From Coprinus comatus (Eukaryota > Basidiomycota > Agaricomycetes > Agaricales > Agaricaceae), in contig JAWPGT010000037.1 of the NCBI GenBank assembly GCA_034638255.1, positions 1-64,000 on the forward strand: 64,000 bases of DNA. The letters are read 5' to 3'. Below the pieces are notes generated by a model. The model was not told the DNA's origin. It ran no database searches and was given only the letters and a program-made list of their open reading frames with translations. Position numbers and translations under genes: made by a program. This document shows, one piece after another, positions 32,401 through 44,768 of the stretch; the stretch's first letter is position 1, and the number at the start of each line of letters is the position of its first letter.

Positions 32401-34998
32401 GAGTTTCTCACGTTAATGTAAGTTATCCATCGGAGAGCGCCAATCATTGTTGGTCTAGGGATAGTGTAACCTAAAGAAATGTTAAATTTGAATCCCAAGC
32501 TTGATAAGAAAGGACAATATACCAGTATAGATAGATAATGCGAGAACGGAAACACCAGCAAATGACTGTGCCATAGCGTCTGTGGAGAAAAGTGCCGCAA
32601 TCGCACGGAAGTAGCCTTTCATGGCCACAGTCATTGTAAACAGAAAGAGGAAGAATACACTGAGAACGACATTAGTTGACAGAAAACTCGCATGAATGTT
32701 CAATAAACGTACAAGAATTGATCCTATGAGAAGGCTGTCAGTGTTACGTTAGGCTAAAAGGGCAGAGAGAGACTCACAGCACTTCGTTGAAGACCAGTCA
32801 TAAAGTAGAGAATCACAGAGAACACAATCATGATACCAAATGTGATAGGAAGGTCAACAAGAGTGAGAGCCAGAGCTTCGACAAAAGGGTGGTAAAGGGC
32901 GGCATGCTCATGTCGAAGGACAATCGGACGCTGGGCGAATAGGGCTGGGATTTCTGCCATGGCGGTCAAGGCGGAGAATAGTAACGCGCTGTATTAAGAC
33001 GTTAGTATCTGCGCTTACGATGATGCAGTAACATAGAACTGACAAAAAAGGACACCTCCACGAGAGAAGAAGGCACCAGTACTTTCTTCCATACTCAAAA
33101 AAACGCTTCCCATGATTAACGCCTGGAAGATAAAGGAGCTAGGATAGGATGTCGTATTTAATCGCAATTGGATTAAAATTTTATATAGGACTTACAAGAG
33201 GTTAATGCCCGTCGGGAGCATATTTCCGCCCAAAATCTGGGCCCTACGAGTCATTACCGCTCTAATTTGTTGCGGAATACTTAGCAAATAAGGGCTCTTG
33301 TTGCTGGCTCCTTTCGAGAGTTCACGGCGAGCACTCTCTTTGTATGCGTTAGCGCGTTCAGGCTTCCCAACACACTCTGTTATGTACTGCTCAATTTCTT
33401 GACGATTCGCCCTTCCAAACTCTGATTTCTTGAAATAATCGGCAAACTCCGGAGCAGTCCGGGGAGGGTTAACAGCATCCGGACGTCGAATACGACCATT
33501 AGGATCAGTCACTGCGACGAGGAAATCGGGTGTAGTCTGCCTATTTGCTGGCTGATACCTATTAACATTTAAATTAGTGATGGTTGCGGCGTGTAGGTTG
33601 CGAAACATACCCCATATCAATGAAGTATTGCCTCGCTCTATCAGCGGGACCAAAGTAAGCCATTTTTCCTTCATTGATGACGCAGACCTTGTCGAAATGT
33701 CTGTAAAGAGGTTCTCCTGCTTGGTATATCGAGACGATTGTTGTCAGACGGAAGGTGTCGGTGGCAATACGAAGAGCTTGGACAAACTCCAAGGCAGTTG
33801 AAGCGTCAAGACCACGTGTAGAGCTAAATATATCCACAGATGTGATTAGTATCTATTTTACGATAGGATGACTTCACTAACTTGTCCCAGGCACCAATGC
33901 AGCTACGCGCAGCTAAAGCTTCAGCGATGGATACTCGCTTTTTCTCACCGCCACTGACGCCTCGCAGCATATGATCACCAATAGGGGTTTGCCGTGCATG
34001 CCGGAGACCAAAGATAGTCGTTAACGTGTCGTTACTTTCTCCGTGTATGAAGATCGGGATTTGTCCGACCGGTCGCGAGGAGTACGGGTTGTCGCAGCAA
34101 ATTTGAGTGTTTGCTCAACGCTGAGAGTTGGGAAATGGATATCGTCTTCCGGGCAATATTGAACATCTCCACGGAAGTGTGCTTGCAGATCGGATGGCGA
34201 TATTGATCGTAGTGGACTTCACCTCAACGGCGTGGTATTCTTTTCTCCTATTGGCGAGCGTTTTCAGGAACGTCGAGCAGCCTGACCCCGGTCTGCCAAG
34301 AACGACTACAAAATGGCGTCACATTGTTGAGCGGGTAAAGATGCGATTGGTTACTCACGAATCATCTCCCAGGTTGTACCACACCTTCAAAACCACTCAG
34401 AATATCGCGAGTAGGGGGATGTCTAATTTTTTGGAAGCTTTCTACCAGTGACAACGGATTCAGAATTGAACCGATTGTAGGCTGGTATGAAGTAGAAGCT
34501 CCTAGTCCGACTACACGAAGATCCCTGAAGACGATACCCAACTCTCTTGGTTTGATATCTGAACTTTCGCGCCTGAGGTACGTTTAGAAAGAAGTTGTAT
34601 AATATTAACTGAAACGCACTTTTGAACAATTTGCCGAAGGGCTTTCTCGAGATCGAATGGCTCTTCTCGGAGAGTTGAACCCGTACTACTATCCGAACCT
34701 TCCAACCTATGCTCCTCTCCTCCTTTATGTGTGGACTTCTGTGTTAATGTTCTCCTCAACTCCTCGACACCGGCGGGATCGAAGAATTCAACGCTAACAC
34801 GAGAAACTGAAGAACCGCTTCTCGGACGTGTGCATGTTGAGCGGGAGGGGGATGTTCATGATGTATGTGATGATGAGCTGGATGTTCTTGATTTTCAGTG
34901 TTGCTCGAATCTTGAAGAGTAGGCTGGGAAGCAGCTCTAGACACTGCTTGGGAGTTGGCCTCCTCTCGAATATCAGCGAGCGGAACTGGCTCGGACAT
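29412..34998 (-). pseudogene. PDR/CDR-type ABC transporter copy A, with clustered frameshifts in its N-terminal half
   Basis: Full-length layout NBD1-TMD1-NBD2-TMD2 with about 20 introns. It starts MSEPVPLADIREEANSQ (34998) and ends [13 protein letters not shown] (29412). NBD1 has the fungal Walker A variant [12 protein letters not shown] and GLDASTALEF; NBD2 has canonical [12 protein letters not shown] and [10 protein letters not shown]. Compared with copy D it lacks single bases near 34832, 34368 (PGEM), 34222 and 34206 (after Walker A), 34032, and possibly at the splice site near 33048. Each breaks the frame. The rest, about 33.8 kb down to 29.4 kb, is clean. It is thus a young pseudogene, or an intact gene in a badly resolved stretch of assembly. 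A 53-nt intron at 31377-31429 is shared with B but not C or D. Family role: ATP-driven export of xenobiotics or lipids at the plasma membrane. Confidence 0.8.
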
Positions 34999-36979
34999 CG
35001 TAGCAAGAGAGTTGCTTCAAAGTTAAGAAGAAATCAAGGAGGCGACAGCATTGTTTATGTATTTTTCAACCATCCGGAGGTCCGTCTCGAGATAGGCGCA
35101 GGATAAATAGTCATCAAAAAAGCACAGTTTTTTTAGGCCCGAGATGACAAAGTTCATCGGCATCAGCATTATTACTTATATTGTTTCAGAACGCCAAGAC
35201 CAAGTACGATTATTATTGACATGTGTTTTTTCGAAGTCCCTTTTTATATGTACATTGTATGTTTGGTTATAGGGTCACAGTCTCCCCATTCTACTTAATA
35301 ACAGTAATAACAGCAATTCAGTGCTTCTTATACTGCTGTAGGAATGATTAAAGTGGCCCATGTATATCTGAGGTTGATACATTAGTAATAGTGGTTCGAT
35401 GGGGAAACAGGGACAGCGAAGGTTGACAAAAGGTATTATCAGCAACACATCTACTACTTTATACCCCGTTTGACGAGGGTTAAAATGGTTACCCCGGTGT
35501 ATTATTGAGACGTTCGACCATTCCTTGAACAAGCTTTAACTTCAGAAAAGATGCTACAGGATATGAATGATTGTGACCCATATGTATCCTCGTTCGCATG
35601 GATGAACGGCGCTACATCGGGATACTACATACAGGGATACTATGACCAAAGTACTTATGATATACCACAGGGCGGAGTCAAAGCAGTGATTAGCATCAGT
35701 TAACATCGTTAATGACACATGAAGATTACAGCAGATCGCTGCGGGAACTTCTTCCGCTTACAATGTCGGCCCCCGAGAGCTGCACGCTTACGAGCGGCCA
35801 ACAATTGGGAGTGTATTAAATTGTATTGAACAACAAATCTGATAATCGCCCTGGATATGACGAATATGATGGCATTGGCCTTCCTGCCGAAAACGTGCGT
35901 ACCACTTGCGGCAAAGCCCTTATTGGGACATTTGGAGGCGTAAGCTGTTTCACTTCTTCAAATTCAAACTCCAACTTGTATGCTGTTTAGTGTGTGCTGT
36001 TACAATCAGGTTACAATGTTGCGTTGTGTGCGTGGGATCATGATCAATGGGCCGTTTCGAGGCCACTTTTGACGGCCATCTCGGACATCCTCTCATTGGT
36101 TGGGAGTTTAGATAGATAACAAATGTCGCTCAATATGGTAAAGCAGGGTCCTAGAACCACAAGGAACTTTTAGGTGACTTTATTGAAAAGTTGAACGTTG
36201 AACCTTCACCGACATCGACATGGCCACACTAATAGTTAAGTACGCAGTGATGACATCGCCAATGATAACCATGGTGATCTATAGTAACGTTATAGCACCA
36301 ATAAGCTGCCAACAGTACGACTCTCGCTACTAAATACAACGCAAGCAGAAGAACTAACTAATTTATGAATTGTACATATATATGGCCGTCACTTTACATT
36401 GACATTAAAAAGGCCTACATTAGAAACACGTCTTTATAGCGTTTGTACTTGAATGAGAATGAAGACTCAGTGAGGAAAATGTGATATTCGAACGGGTACT
36501 AGGAGTCTTAGACCACATACTAAATTACGCCGAGCATTCTCGAATCTCGGGGAAGGTTATTCAAAGAAGATATATTATGAGCAAGAGTCCGCGCCCGTCG
36601 GAATTGCAAAGTAACCTCCATAGGTAAAGATGAATCTCTTGCCGCATGTCAACCATCCCTCTAAGAGGTCGAGCTTAATATTTATTAGTTTCCACGTCAG
36701 AATAGTGAACAGCTCTCTTCGGTCGTTATAGATGTCAATAGTCAATATTCAATATAATTAACAGTAATCAAGCCCAGCTCGATTGAACAGGTAATAGAGG
36801 TCAATATATCCATCTCTTGACCTAACCTATGGCATCTTGGAATACACGGCTTCTATGACAGGATACTTAGGGTATGTAGCATTATTCGGAAATGAAGTGT
36901 TTCGAATTCACAATACGATTGCAACGCTCGGAGAACAGGACGGAGAATAGTACGACTTTAACCGCAGTTTCTGCGCTGT
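34999..36979. other. Gene-poor stretch between ABC copies A and B
   Basis: Upstream flank of copy A and about 2 kb of AT-rich sequence without supported frames. The first 120 bp are related to the upstream flank of copy B (near 43760-43810). Confidence 0.5.
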
Positions 36980-37120
36980 CCAATCAGGTGTTGGTTGTGC
37001 CCCGTACCAATGAGTTTCAACATGTACTCGGCCATATAAACACGCATATTGATTCTGGACATGTAAACTTTGCGAATGAATGAATAACTCACGGGTTGTT
37101 GTCAGGTGCCATGCATAGTA
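36980..37120 (-). pseudogene. ABC transporter relic (end of NBD2 region)
   Basis: On the minus strand, 37093-37120 reads like the codons for a degraded PDENP and is followed by a GTGAGT donor at 37092 and a 60-nt intron. 36980-37032 then reads AEYMLKLIGTG, a match to AEYMLESIGAGA of copy C at the same exon junction, and decays into stops. The exon/intron border is where it is in the full copies, so the fragment comes from a genomic copy, not a spliced message. Confidence 0.6.
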
Positions 37121-37287
37121 TACCTTCTTATTCCGCTGTCTATACGGCAATGAACACACTGAAGATTCACAGTCTGCCCAAGTATCCAGAGCGATTACCA
37201 TACAACTTGAAATATGATCCACCCCAAATAACTCTTAACAGATCTCACGCCGCTCCTCTATCTCATGGTTAGCCTAGAATTCCCCCG

Positions 37288-37485
37288 ATCTAGGCGGTGT
37301 ACAACAGTTATGGAGGGCTTGTGGACCCTGGGACGGGTTTAAGGATGGAATTACGTACTAAAGTTGTCCAAAGGTGTGTTGAAAATGTTGTTTTTATTCT
37401 TCTCATTTTCTATTCTTACAGCGGAAAAATACGTGTGGTGAAGACTAGAGAGCTGGGTGTGCTTACGCTTCAGGGGCCTTGGGAT
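37288..37485 (+). pseudogene. ABC transporter relic (exon 1 end, intron 1, exon 2 start), opposite strand
   Basis: The plus strand contains GGTGTACAACAGTT, as in exon 1 of copy C. A deletion follows, then GTTGTCCAAAG, an intron starting GTGTGTTGAAAATGTT and ending CTATTCTTACAG, and exon 2 sequence for VVKTRELGV. Copy C has nearly the same intron 1. After the RELGV codons the match is lost. This is a fragment of a further copy in inverted orientation, lying head to head with the relic at 36980-37120. Confidence 0.65.
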
Positions 37486-39249
37486 AAGTACTATGATGTT
37501 CGTGGATATGTCATACAATTATCACTATCAACAACTTCGAAGAACCTTGACTTCATTGACTTCTTGAGACATGGCTATCACCGACTGACACGGCCTTGGC
37601 TCCTCCCCATTGCCATTTTTAACATCGGCCCCTCACCTATCGGAATTTTACATTAACGAGGGAAAACGAACAAAAACCAAGACACTCAAGTTAATCAAAT
37701 CCTTCTCTGAACAAACCCACTGGGAATAACATCCGCTGGACACTTACTAAATCCACAAGGGGAACTATTTTACATCCAAAAAAAATTTTGTCTTGTGATT
37801 GTTAGCAATTAGAATTCAACATTTCAATTAGGATAGTACCATACTAGGACACTTTCGCCAGAGACCCCAACTTGGGAGGATTTTCAGAGTCATATCCGGT
37901 ATATGTGTTGATGAGCATTGGTATGAACAGCATTTATCCCGATGTCAAATGAATTAATCTAACTAAGAGATGGTGAATAAATACGATTATAGTAGGTAGG
38001 CTGAGTACATTAAAGCCTCATAAAAAAAGTCCATTATTTTTACGCCATCCATTCCGTCCTTGTCCTCTTATCCTCCAGACTTCCGAATGCGGAACAGGTA
38101 CGCGAAGAGGTAGGAGACGACGATCTATAATAAACATTCACTCAGTTTCGGAGAACCAATTTAGGAAGGAAGAATGATCAAATTTACGTTGAAGGCGGTG
38201 TAAGCAAACATAAGACCGAGGTCATGCCAAGCATTACTAGGGAAAATATTCAAACTTAAGCTGAGGAATTCATCTACACTAGAGAAGCTACAGAAATTGC
38301 AAGCGGTCGTATCTTCTGGGTTTGTGATATAACCTCCAGCGAAAGACATGAATGGGTGGAGATATTGAGCACATATTGATCCTGAAGGAGGGTTGACTTG
38401 AATAAATTCCACTGGGGAGCATCGAATTGGTTATCCTCCAAGAGCTACAGGGTTGAGGAGGTCAGGAACATTATAGCTGTACAATACAAGAAGATAAAAT
38501 ACCGTGACCAAGGAGACCTTCAACAAGGTAAGTGAAAGGAGAAAGGTGATACATCCATCTCCACAATTTTGGTTTCCTGAATGGCTGTAGTACACCGGTA
38601 CTGATATATCATTAGTAAGCCTATATGAAACAAAGAATATATTCAACAACTCACAATGTGAGAGCGAATGAGAATAATACAACCAAGATGAGGGGAGCAA
38701 TTTCGGCTGTAGGCGTAGCTGCAGCAATAGCAAGGGCGGTAGTCGTGTAATAGAATGAGAACGTGATATCCATCGTAAGATATGTGTACCCAGCTCCGTC
38801 AACGGGGAAACTAACTGGCCAGTACCAACGGTAAAAGAGCAGAGCAGATGCCAAAAAGTTCCAAGGCAGTTCAACAAACAAATGAGCAGTGAGGAATGCA
38901 GTCCAACTGTAGATATGACTAGGTCTTTCACGGGATTCGTAAATGTTACGGACATTGATAAAGACAACTTGGAGTTGATTTGCCAAAGGAAAAAAATCGT
39001 AACCATGAAGATCGCCTGTGATATACATCTTTAATCTCAAAGTAGTAGAGAAAAGATTTAGGAAACGTTAGTAGATTCTGGAGATGATAATGTTACGAGG
39101 TTGAGTTATATTGACGATGGTGAAGACATTACATATCTACAACTACGTCATGTGATGTAATGTCCAACAAACTTGACATACAAAAAGTTTGTTCTGGGTA
39201 CCCTGCTGCAAATCTGTTGCTTTGAAAAAAGTGAAGCCAATGAATAAAC

Positions 39250-39477
39250 TGTTGGAATCCGAGTCACTAGACACGGAATTCTTTATTGATTGGCAAATCC
39301 TTTCATGTCCAATTCAGGACACCCGACACGGACATGCTTTATGATCTCTTTTATTTTACTAGACCTACATTCTACTAGACATCTATTTAGTATAAATACT
39401 GTAGATATTTGACTGTAGATACTCTACTCGTTTGCCCCAATCCCATTTCTTCTCTCTAACATCGTCTTATTCTAATA
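39250..39477. mobile_element. Solo LTR 1 inside ABC copy B
   Basis: 228 bp, starting TGTTGGAATC and ending ATTCTAATA, flanked by a 5-bp target duplication TAAAC (39245-39249 and 39478-39482). The ends are inverted copies except for two C-to-T changes, both in CpA context, including the terminal CA to TA. TGTTGGAAT is a usual start of Copia LTRs. It contains TATAAATACTG. It sits in the codons of the first helix of TMD2. Confidence 0.85.
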
Positions 39478-40923
39478 TAAACCTCCAATGATATTGAGGG
39501 AAATCTTAGCCATGACATATGTTAGGTTCCTCCAGTAAGAAATATGGCCTTGCTTGATCAATTCCCAGGTCTAATAGAGCCATAAGGTCGCAAATTTAGA
39601 GGCAAATGTCTCCTGTGTAGGAGGTCTATTACGTCCCTCCTCGTGAAGAACATCAATCTCGTTCTGAAGTTGAGAAGATTCGGGGGATTTTTTCCAAACA
39701 TCGTGCCAATCTTGTTCGCTAAAAGCGGTGGCACCAGCCCCGATTATTTCGAGCATGTACTCCGCACTTAAAAAGGACTAAGCATTGCAGTTAGATAATT
39801 GGTGGAAGATGAAAGTTACGGATTTTCGTCATCTGTACAGCGGCGAGCACCATTTCTTTCGAAGTATTGGATAAGAGTTGTAGAGTTGTAGCCCAAATCA
39901 CCAAAGTAAACTGTCTGACCACCCTTCTTGAGCAAGAGCAACCGATCGAATACTTGGAATAGTTCAGCAGAAGGTTGATGAATTCTTCCAGGAAACGGAG
40001 CATTAATTCACTGAATTTAAAGAAGACCTGCCACTTACGTGCACAAGAAGGCTTGTCCGTTGTCGGCAAGAGATCTGAGGAACGACAGAATGGCCCGGGA
40101 GCTTTGGGAGTCAAGGCCAGACGTGAGTTCGCCCAAGAACAGTAAGAGTTTGGGCTACATATCTTCATTTAGATGCATTATTGATTCAACTGAGAGTGCC
40201 ACATTACCTTGGCAACTAACTCCACTCCAATTGTAGTACGCTTACGATACTCGACATTTAGAGAGCCAATGGTAGCCTCTGCATGAGGTTCCAATCCATA
40301 CATTTTCAAACATTGTTCAACACTGAAAAACATTACTATGTGAAAGATGTGAATACACCATGTAATGTCCGACTTACTTGGCTGACGGAGTTTGGCAGAG
40401 AATAAGAGCGCCTCGCGAACTGTGAATTCAGGTACGTGTGTGTCCACCTGCTGGCAATAAGCACTGCGGGCAAAGTAAGAACAGGAATTTTTGATATCAG
40501 TATGTAGTGATGATCAACTTACGTTTGTGCTTGGAAATCTCGAGGAAGAGGTTGACCATTGACAAAGCGATCACCAGTAACAACGCCAATAGTAGTCCTT
40601 TGAGCAAGAACGTTGAGTAATGTTGTTTTTCCAGCACCTGATTCTCCCATCAAAGCTGTCAGTTTTCATAACCCGAAACGTCATCCAAAAGTCTTCTATC
40701 ATCAGATTTTGGAACAGGAACAGTGTATTGGATATGTTGCCATGAGAAGATATCTGTCATAGGCTTTTGTGCTGCTAGAGCTTTCTTTTCATCCATTTTG
40801 TCTATTCCTTGTACAAAATGAGAGTGGTTATGCTTTTCGTTTCTGGCAGCCTCTTCATCGCTCTTGGTGGTCACAAACTCCTTTTTGCTACGACGGAAAA
40901 GGACAACAGCACGGGTATAAACT

Positions 40924-41181
40924 TGTTGAAGGTTTAGGCAGATCGATGTGTGAACGGCGGACTAGATGGCGGTCCAGAATTGCGGAGACAGGAACATGTT
41001 ATAGGCTATGATCTTAGGGAGTAAACAGGCGCATATATTATAGGGTATTTAAACCTTCTTTTCTCTGCCCTGAAGTCCATCTTTCTTTTACTTTCGGACT
41101 TCAGTCCTGTCGTACACATCTAGAATACTCTGCGTATTTAACTCAAGTTTATTATTCTCATAATCTATTCTATTATCGTTA
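40924..41181. mobile_element. Solo LTR 2 inside ABC copy B
   Basis: About 258 bp, starting TGTTGAAGG and ending ATTATCGTTA, flanked by a 5-bp duplication AAACT (40919-40923 and 41182-41186). Comparison with copy A shows that the insert lies in the exon before NBD2. The last two bases are TA instead of CA. It contains a hairpin CTGAAGTCC...GGACTTCAG at about 41068-41104. It is not the same LTR as the one at 39250. Confidence 0.8.
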
Positions 41182-42460
41182 AAACTGTCAAAGTTTTATA
41201 CTCGGTGAAAACAAGTAACAAAAGATAGAACCCGATTCCAAACGCGATGACAATGCCAAGGTTCTGAATCAGAAGTGAGCCATCCCGACTATCACAAAAC
41301 CATGAGATGATGGAAAACTTACCTTCCAGGTGTTTGCCAAGTCGAAACCATAGGAAAGTAGCGCAGATTGACTACCGTCAACGAGATGCTGTCCAGGAAG
41401 GGAGCCAACAGCAGAGCAAACTTGGTTGTCAAGTGTGATGTTTTCATATCCGGGACCTTGAGGTATCAATGTAGAGCAGGTAGCGTGCAAAGTTCGTAAC
41501 TCGTTTGTCAGGATTGCTTCAAATCCATATCGTAGGGGCTGGAGTCATATATAAGGTCAGATCCTAGAAGATGAAACTGTGTGTCAAGTAGAGCCTATTT
41601 GCTCACGTTAAGGTAATTGATCCATCGTAGGGCGCCAATCATCGTCGGTGTTGGAATAGTATAACTACCATAAATAATCAATGCAAGAACAGAAACACCA
41701 GCAAATGACTGTGCCATGGCGTCTGTGGAGGAGAGTGCTACAATGGCACGGAAGTATCACTTCATGGTAACTGTCATGATAAACAGGAAGAGGTAGAATA
41801 TGCTGAGGGAGTGAGAGATTAGCATTAGTTTGACAGCAACTTGGTATGGAGGAACCAAGATCAACTTACAAGAATTGTTCCTTTGTGAAGATCATTAGCC
41901 TCATGGCGGGCTAGTAAAAGAACAGAGGGACAGACTCACAGCACTTTGTTAAAGACCAGCCATAAAGTAGGAAATTATAATAAATACAATCAAAATCCCA
42001 AACGTGATAGGAACATCCACGAGAGATAGAGCAAAGGCTTCGACAAAAGGGTGGTAGAGGGCGGCATGCTCATGTCGAAGAACAATGGGTCGTTGAGCAA
42101 ATAAAGCTGAGATTTCTGCCATAGCAGTCAAAGCGCAGTATAACAAGGCACTGTCTCAAGGCGTTAACATTTGTATTTCAGATAATGTGGTAAACCTATA
42201 AGAACAGGACACTTCCATGAGAGAAGAAGGCACTAGTAGTTTCACCCATGTTAAAGAACATACTTCCCATGATTAAAGCTTGGTAGATAAAGACGCTGGA
42301 GCAGGATATTAGGTTTAGGATCCATTGCGTCGAGCTTTTCTGTGGACTTACACGAGATTTATAATTGTCAGAATCATACTTCCCTGCAAAATTTGGACCC
42401 CACGAGTCATTACCGCTCTAATTTAATATTAACATGCAAGTTAGTGATGGTTGCGGCGTG

Positions 42461-42530
42461 CTTTTTTTTCTCTTCATTTTTACGTCCTGGAGGCTTAAGC
42501 CTCATGACGGAAGATTGGTTTTGTAGCGTG
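42461..42530. mobile_element. Small insertion with flanking GCGTG and an internal palindrome
   Basis: Absent from copy A at the same place. It is bounded by GCGTG on both sides (42456-42460 and 42526-42530). It carries the perfect palindrome GAGGCTTAAGCCTC (42490-42503) and a T run at the left end. It could be a tiny non-autonomous insert or filler DNA from break repair. Confidence 0.45.
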
Positions 42531-43718
42531 TAGGTTGCGAAACATATCCCATATCAATGAAGTATTGCCCGGTTCTATCAGCGGGACCAAAATAGGCCAT
42601 TTTTCCTCATTGATGACGCAGACCTTGTCGAAATGTCTGTAAAGAGGTTCTCCTGCTTGGTGTATCAAGACTATTGTTGTCAGACAGGAGGTATCGGTGG
42701 CAATACGAAGAGCTTGGACAAACTCCAAGGCAGTTGAAGAATCTAGGCCACGCGTAGAGCTAAATATATCCATACAAATGATTAGTGCTTGTTGTTTTAC
42801 GAAGCAATGGATCTCACTTGTCCTATGCACTAATGCAACTACGAGCAGCTAGAGCTTCGGCAATCGATACGCTCTTCTTCTCACCACCGCTGACACCTGG
42901 CATCATTTGGTCACCAATAACGGTCTTCCGCGCATGCTGAAGACCAAAGATGGTCATTAATGTGTCAGTCACTTTCTCCGCATACGAGTCTCTTGACTTG
43001 TATGACCGATCGCGAGGAGTACGGGTTGTGGCAGCAAATTTGAGAGTTTTTTCGACAGTGAGAGTTGGGAAATGTGTATCGTCTTCTGGGCTATATTGAA
43101 TATCTCCAGGTAAGTGTGTCTGCAAATCGGATACTGAAATTGAATCGTAGTGGACTTCACCCTCGACGGAGTGGTATTCTTTTCTCCTGTTCCCAAGGGT
43201 CTTCAGGAACGTGCTGCAGCCTGACCTAAGTCAGCCGAGAACGACCAAGAAAGATTCAGTCTCATTATTAACTACAAGTGCGTATTCAAGATTTTTTGGA
43301 CACTCACTGATCATTTCCCCAGGTCATACCACACCCTCAAAACCACTCAAAATATCGCTGGTAGGGGGATGTCGAAGCCTTTGGAAGCTTTCTACCATCG
43401 TCAATGGATTCAGAATTGAACCAGTTGTGGGTCGGTATGAAACAGAAGCTCCTAGCCCGACCACATGAAGATTCTTGGAGATAATACCCAGCTCTCTTGC
43501 CTTGCCATCCAAACTTCCGCACCTGAGGTGCATACAGCCATTAGAAAGAGTGATATTGTTTTAACTGTAACGCACTTTTGGGAAATTTGCCGAAAGGCTT
43601 TCTCGAGCTTGAATGGTTCTTCTGGTAGAGTTAATGCTGCACTACTATTTGAGTCTCCTAACAAGTGGTCGTTATGCTCCCTTGCTCCTTTATTGGCAAG
43701 CGGTAGGAGCTCGGACAT

Positions 43719-44768
43719 CGTAACAGGAGAGGGTGCCTCGGATTAAACAGAAGAACCAAGAAGCCGTTGTTTGTGTATTTCTTTACGATCCCGCCGTCAT
43801 TGGATAGGCACAGACTGGGCCATGGATATATCCCCCTTCATATGCGCGCCGGTGCCCACATCGGGCTCTTATATGCATATAGGCTCCAGGGCCGGTCATC
43901 GTGTCCACAACAAGTATCGAACGGGGGTCGAATTTCAAAACAATGATCGACATTAGCATTTAAAATGATCACGGTTCACTGGGTTTTCCTTCTCTTGCGA
44001 TCCTCAACAGACCTCCGACTCCCGCGCAGGAAACTGCGTTGAACCGAAACGAATCTGATAATTGCGCCGAGTATGAGAGATAACACCCTGGAAATCTGTT
44101 ACAAGCTTCATAGTAGTCCAATCCAAATTCTGTTCTGTTGCAATCATGTTAAAATCCGTTTAAATGAATATGAGCAACTGAGAATGTCTGGAGGTGACCT
44201 CAAGGTTTGTTGTCTGGCGGCATTACGCGGTGGCGAGTGTAGATATGTCGACAGTAAGAAATATCGCCTGATATGACAATGAAGCTACTGTTTGAACGTT
44301 TGAACAGTGACATCCTTCGGACGATGCCGGGCGGAGTTCAAAGCCACCCTTACTTGGCGCAGTTTGAACGTTTGAACTCTAGGCTGTTTAGCTTCGATAT
44401 GCAAAGTGCGAGCATGAGGAGGCCCGGAGTCACTAATACACAGCCCTTGCATATGATCGCAAATCGTATCAATATTCTGTATGTACCATTCTCTGTTACT
44501 AACCTCCCTCTATGACGCTAAAGCTATAATACACTAATATACAATTTGCTAACCTGATAGCACTGTAACTACGACCCTTCAAAAAATCACTGACTAATCT
44601 ACTAAGTTTACTAAGTATTTGAATTGAAATATGTACATTAAATGAAGGCCTAATATGTATGAGAAAGAAATATATCTTTTTGTACCATTTGTATTTGAAT
44701 AATGAATGAGAGTGAAGATAAGTTGGAGAAAAAAATGAAATGGAATATCGTATTCGAAAAGAATACCT
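43719..44768. other. Intergenic region between ABC copies B and C
   Basis: The upstream flank of B (43719-43850) resembles that of copy A. The rest has only short frames without motifs. GTTTGAACGTTTGAAC occurs at about 44290, and GTTTGAACGTTTGAAC-like sequence again near 44363, a small local repeat. Confidence 0.5.

Larger units (their letters stand above)
38068..43718 (-). pseudogene. PDR/CDR-type ABC transporter copy B, decayed
   Basis: Same order and many of the same introns as copies A, C and D, but broken many times. Exon 1 lacks the Ser/Arg segment before the first intron. There is a missing base at about 42605; a deletion of about 290 bp at about 42420-42430 removing the linker between NBD1 and TMD1; a 65-70 bp insertion at 42461-42530; and loss of about 31 nt at the intron at 40323-40377. 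Two solo LTRs (39250-39477, 40924-41181) interrupt it, and a TAA at 38431-38433 stands where A has CAA. The C-terminus is changed to RIRKSGG. NBD motifs partly survive ([26 protein letters not shown] with R to [11 protein letters not shown]). It shares upstream sequence and one intron with A, so A and B are sister duplicates. Not functional. Confidence 0.9.

Noticed and set aside
35073..35078. TCCGGA in the upstream flanks of ABC copies A (35073) and C (50475) as a shared Zn2Cys6/PDR site
   Set aside because: The match is only six bases, the positions differ relative to the start, and the exact PDRE TCCGCGGA is absent.
38161..38412. Separate small gene from the 83-residue frame starting MEFIQVNPP
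   Set aside because: It is the penultimate exon of ABC copy B, matching the same exon of A (EYIQVNPPSG).
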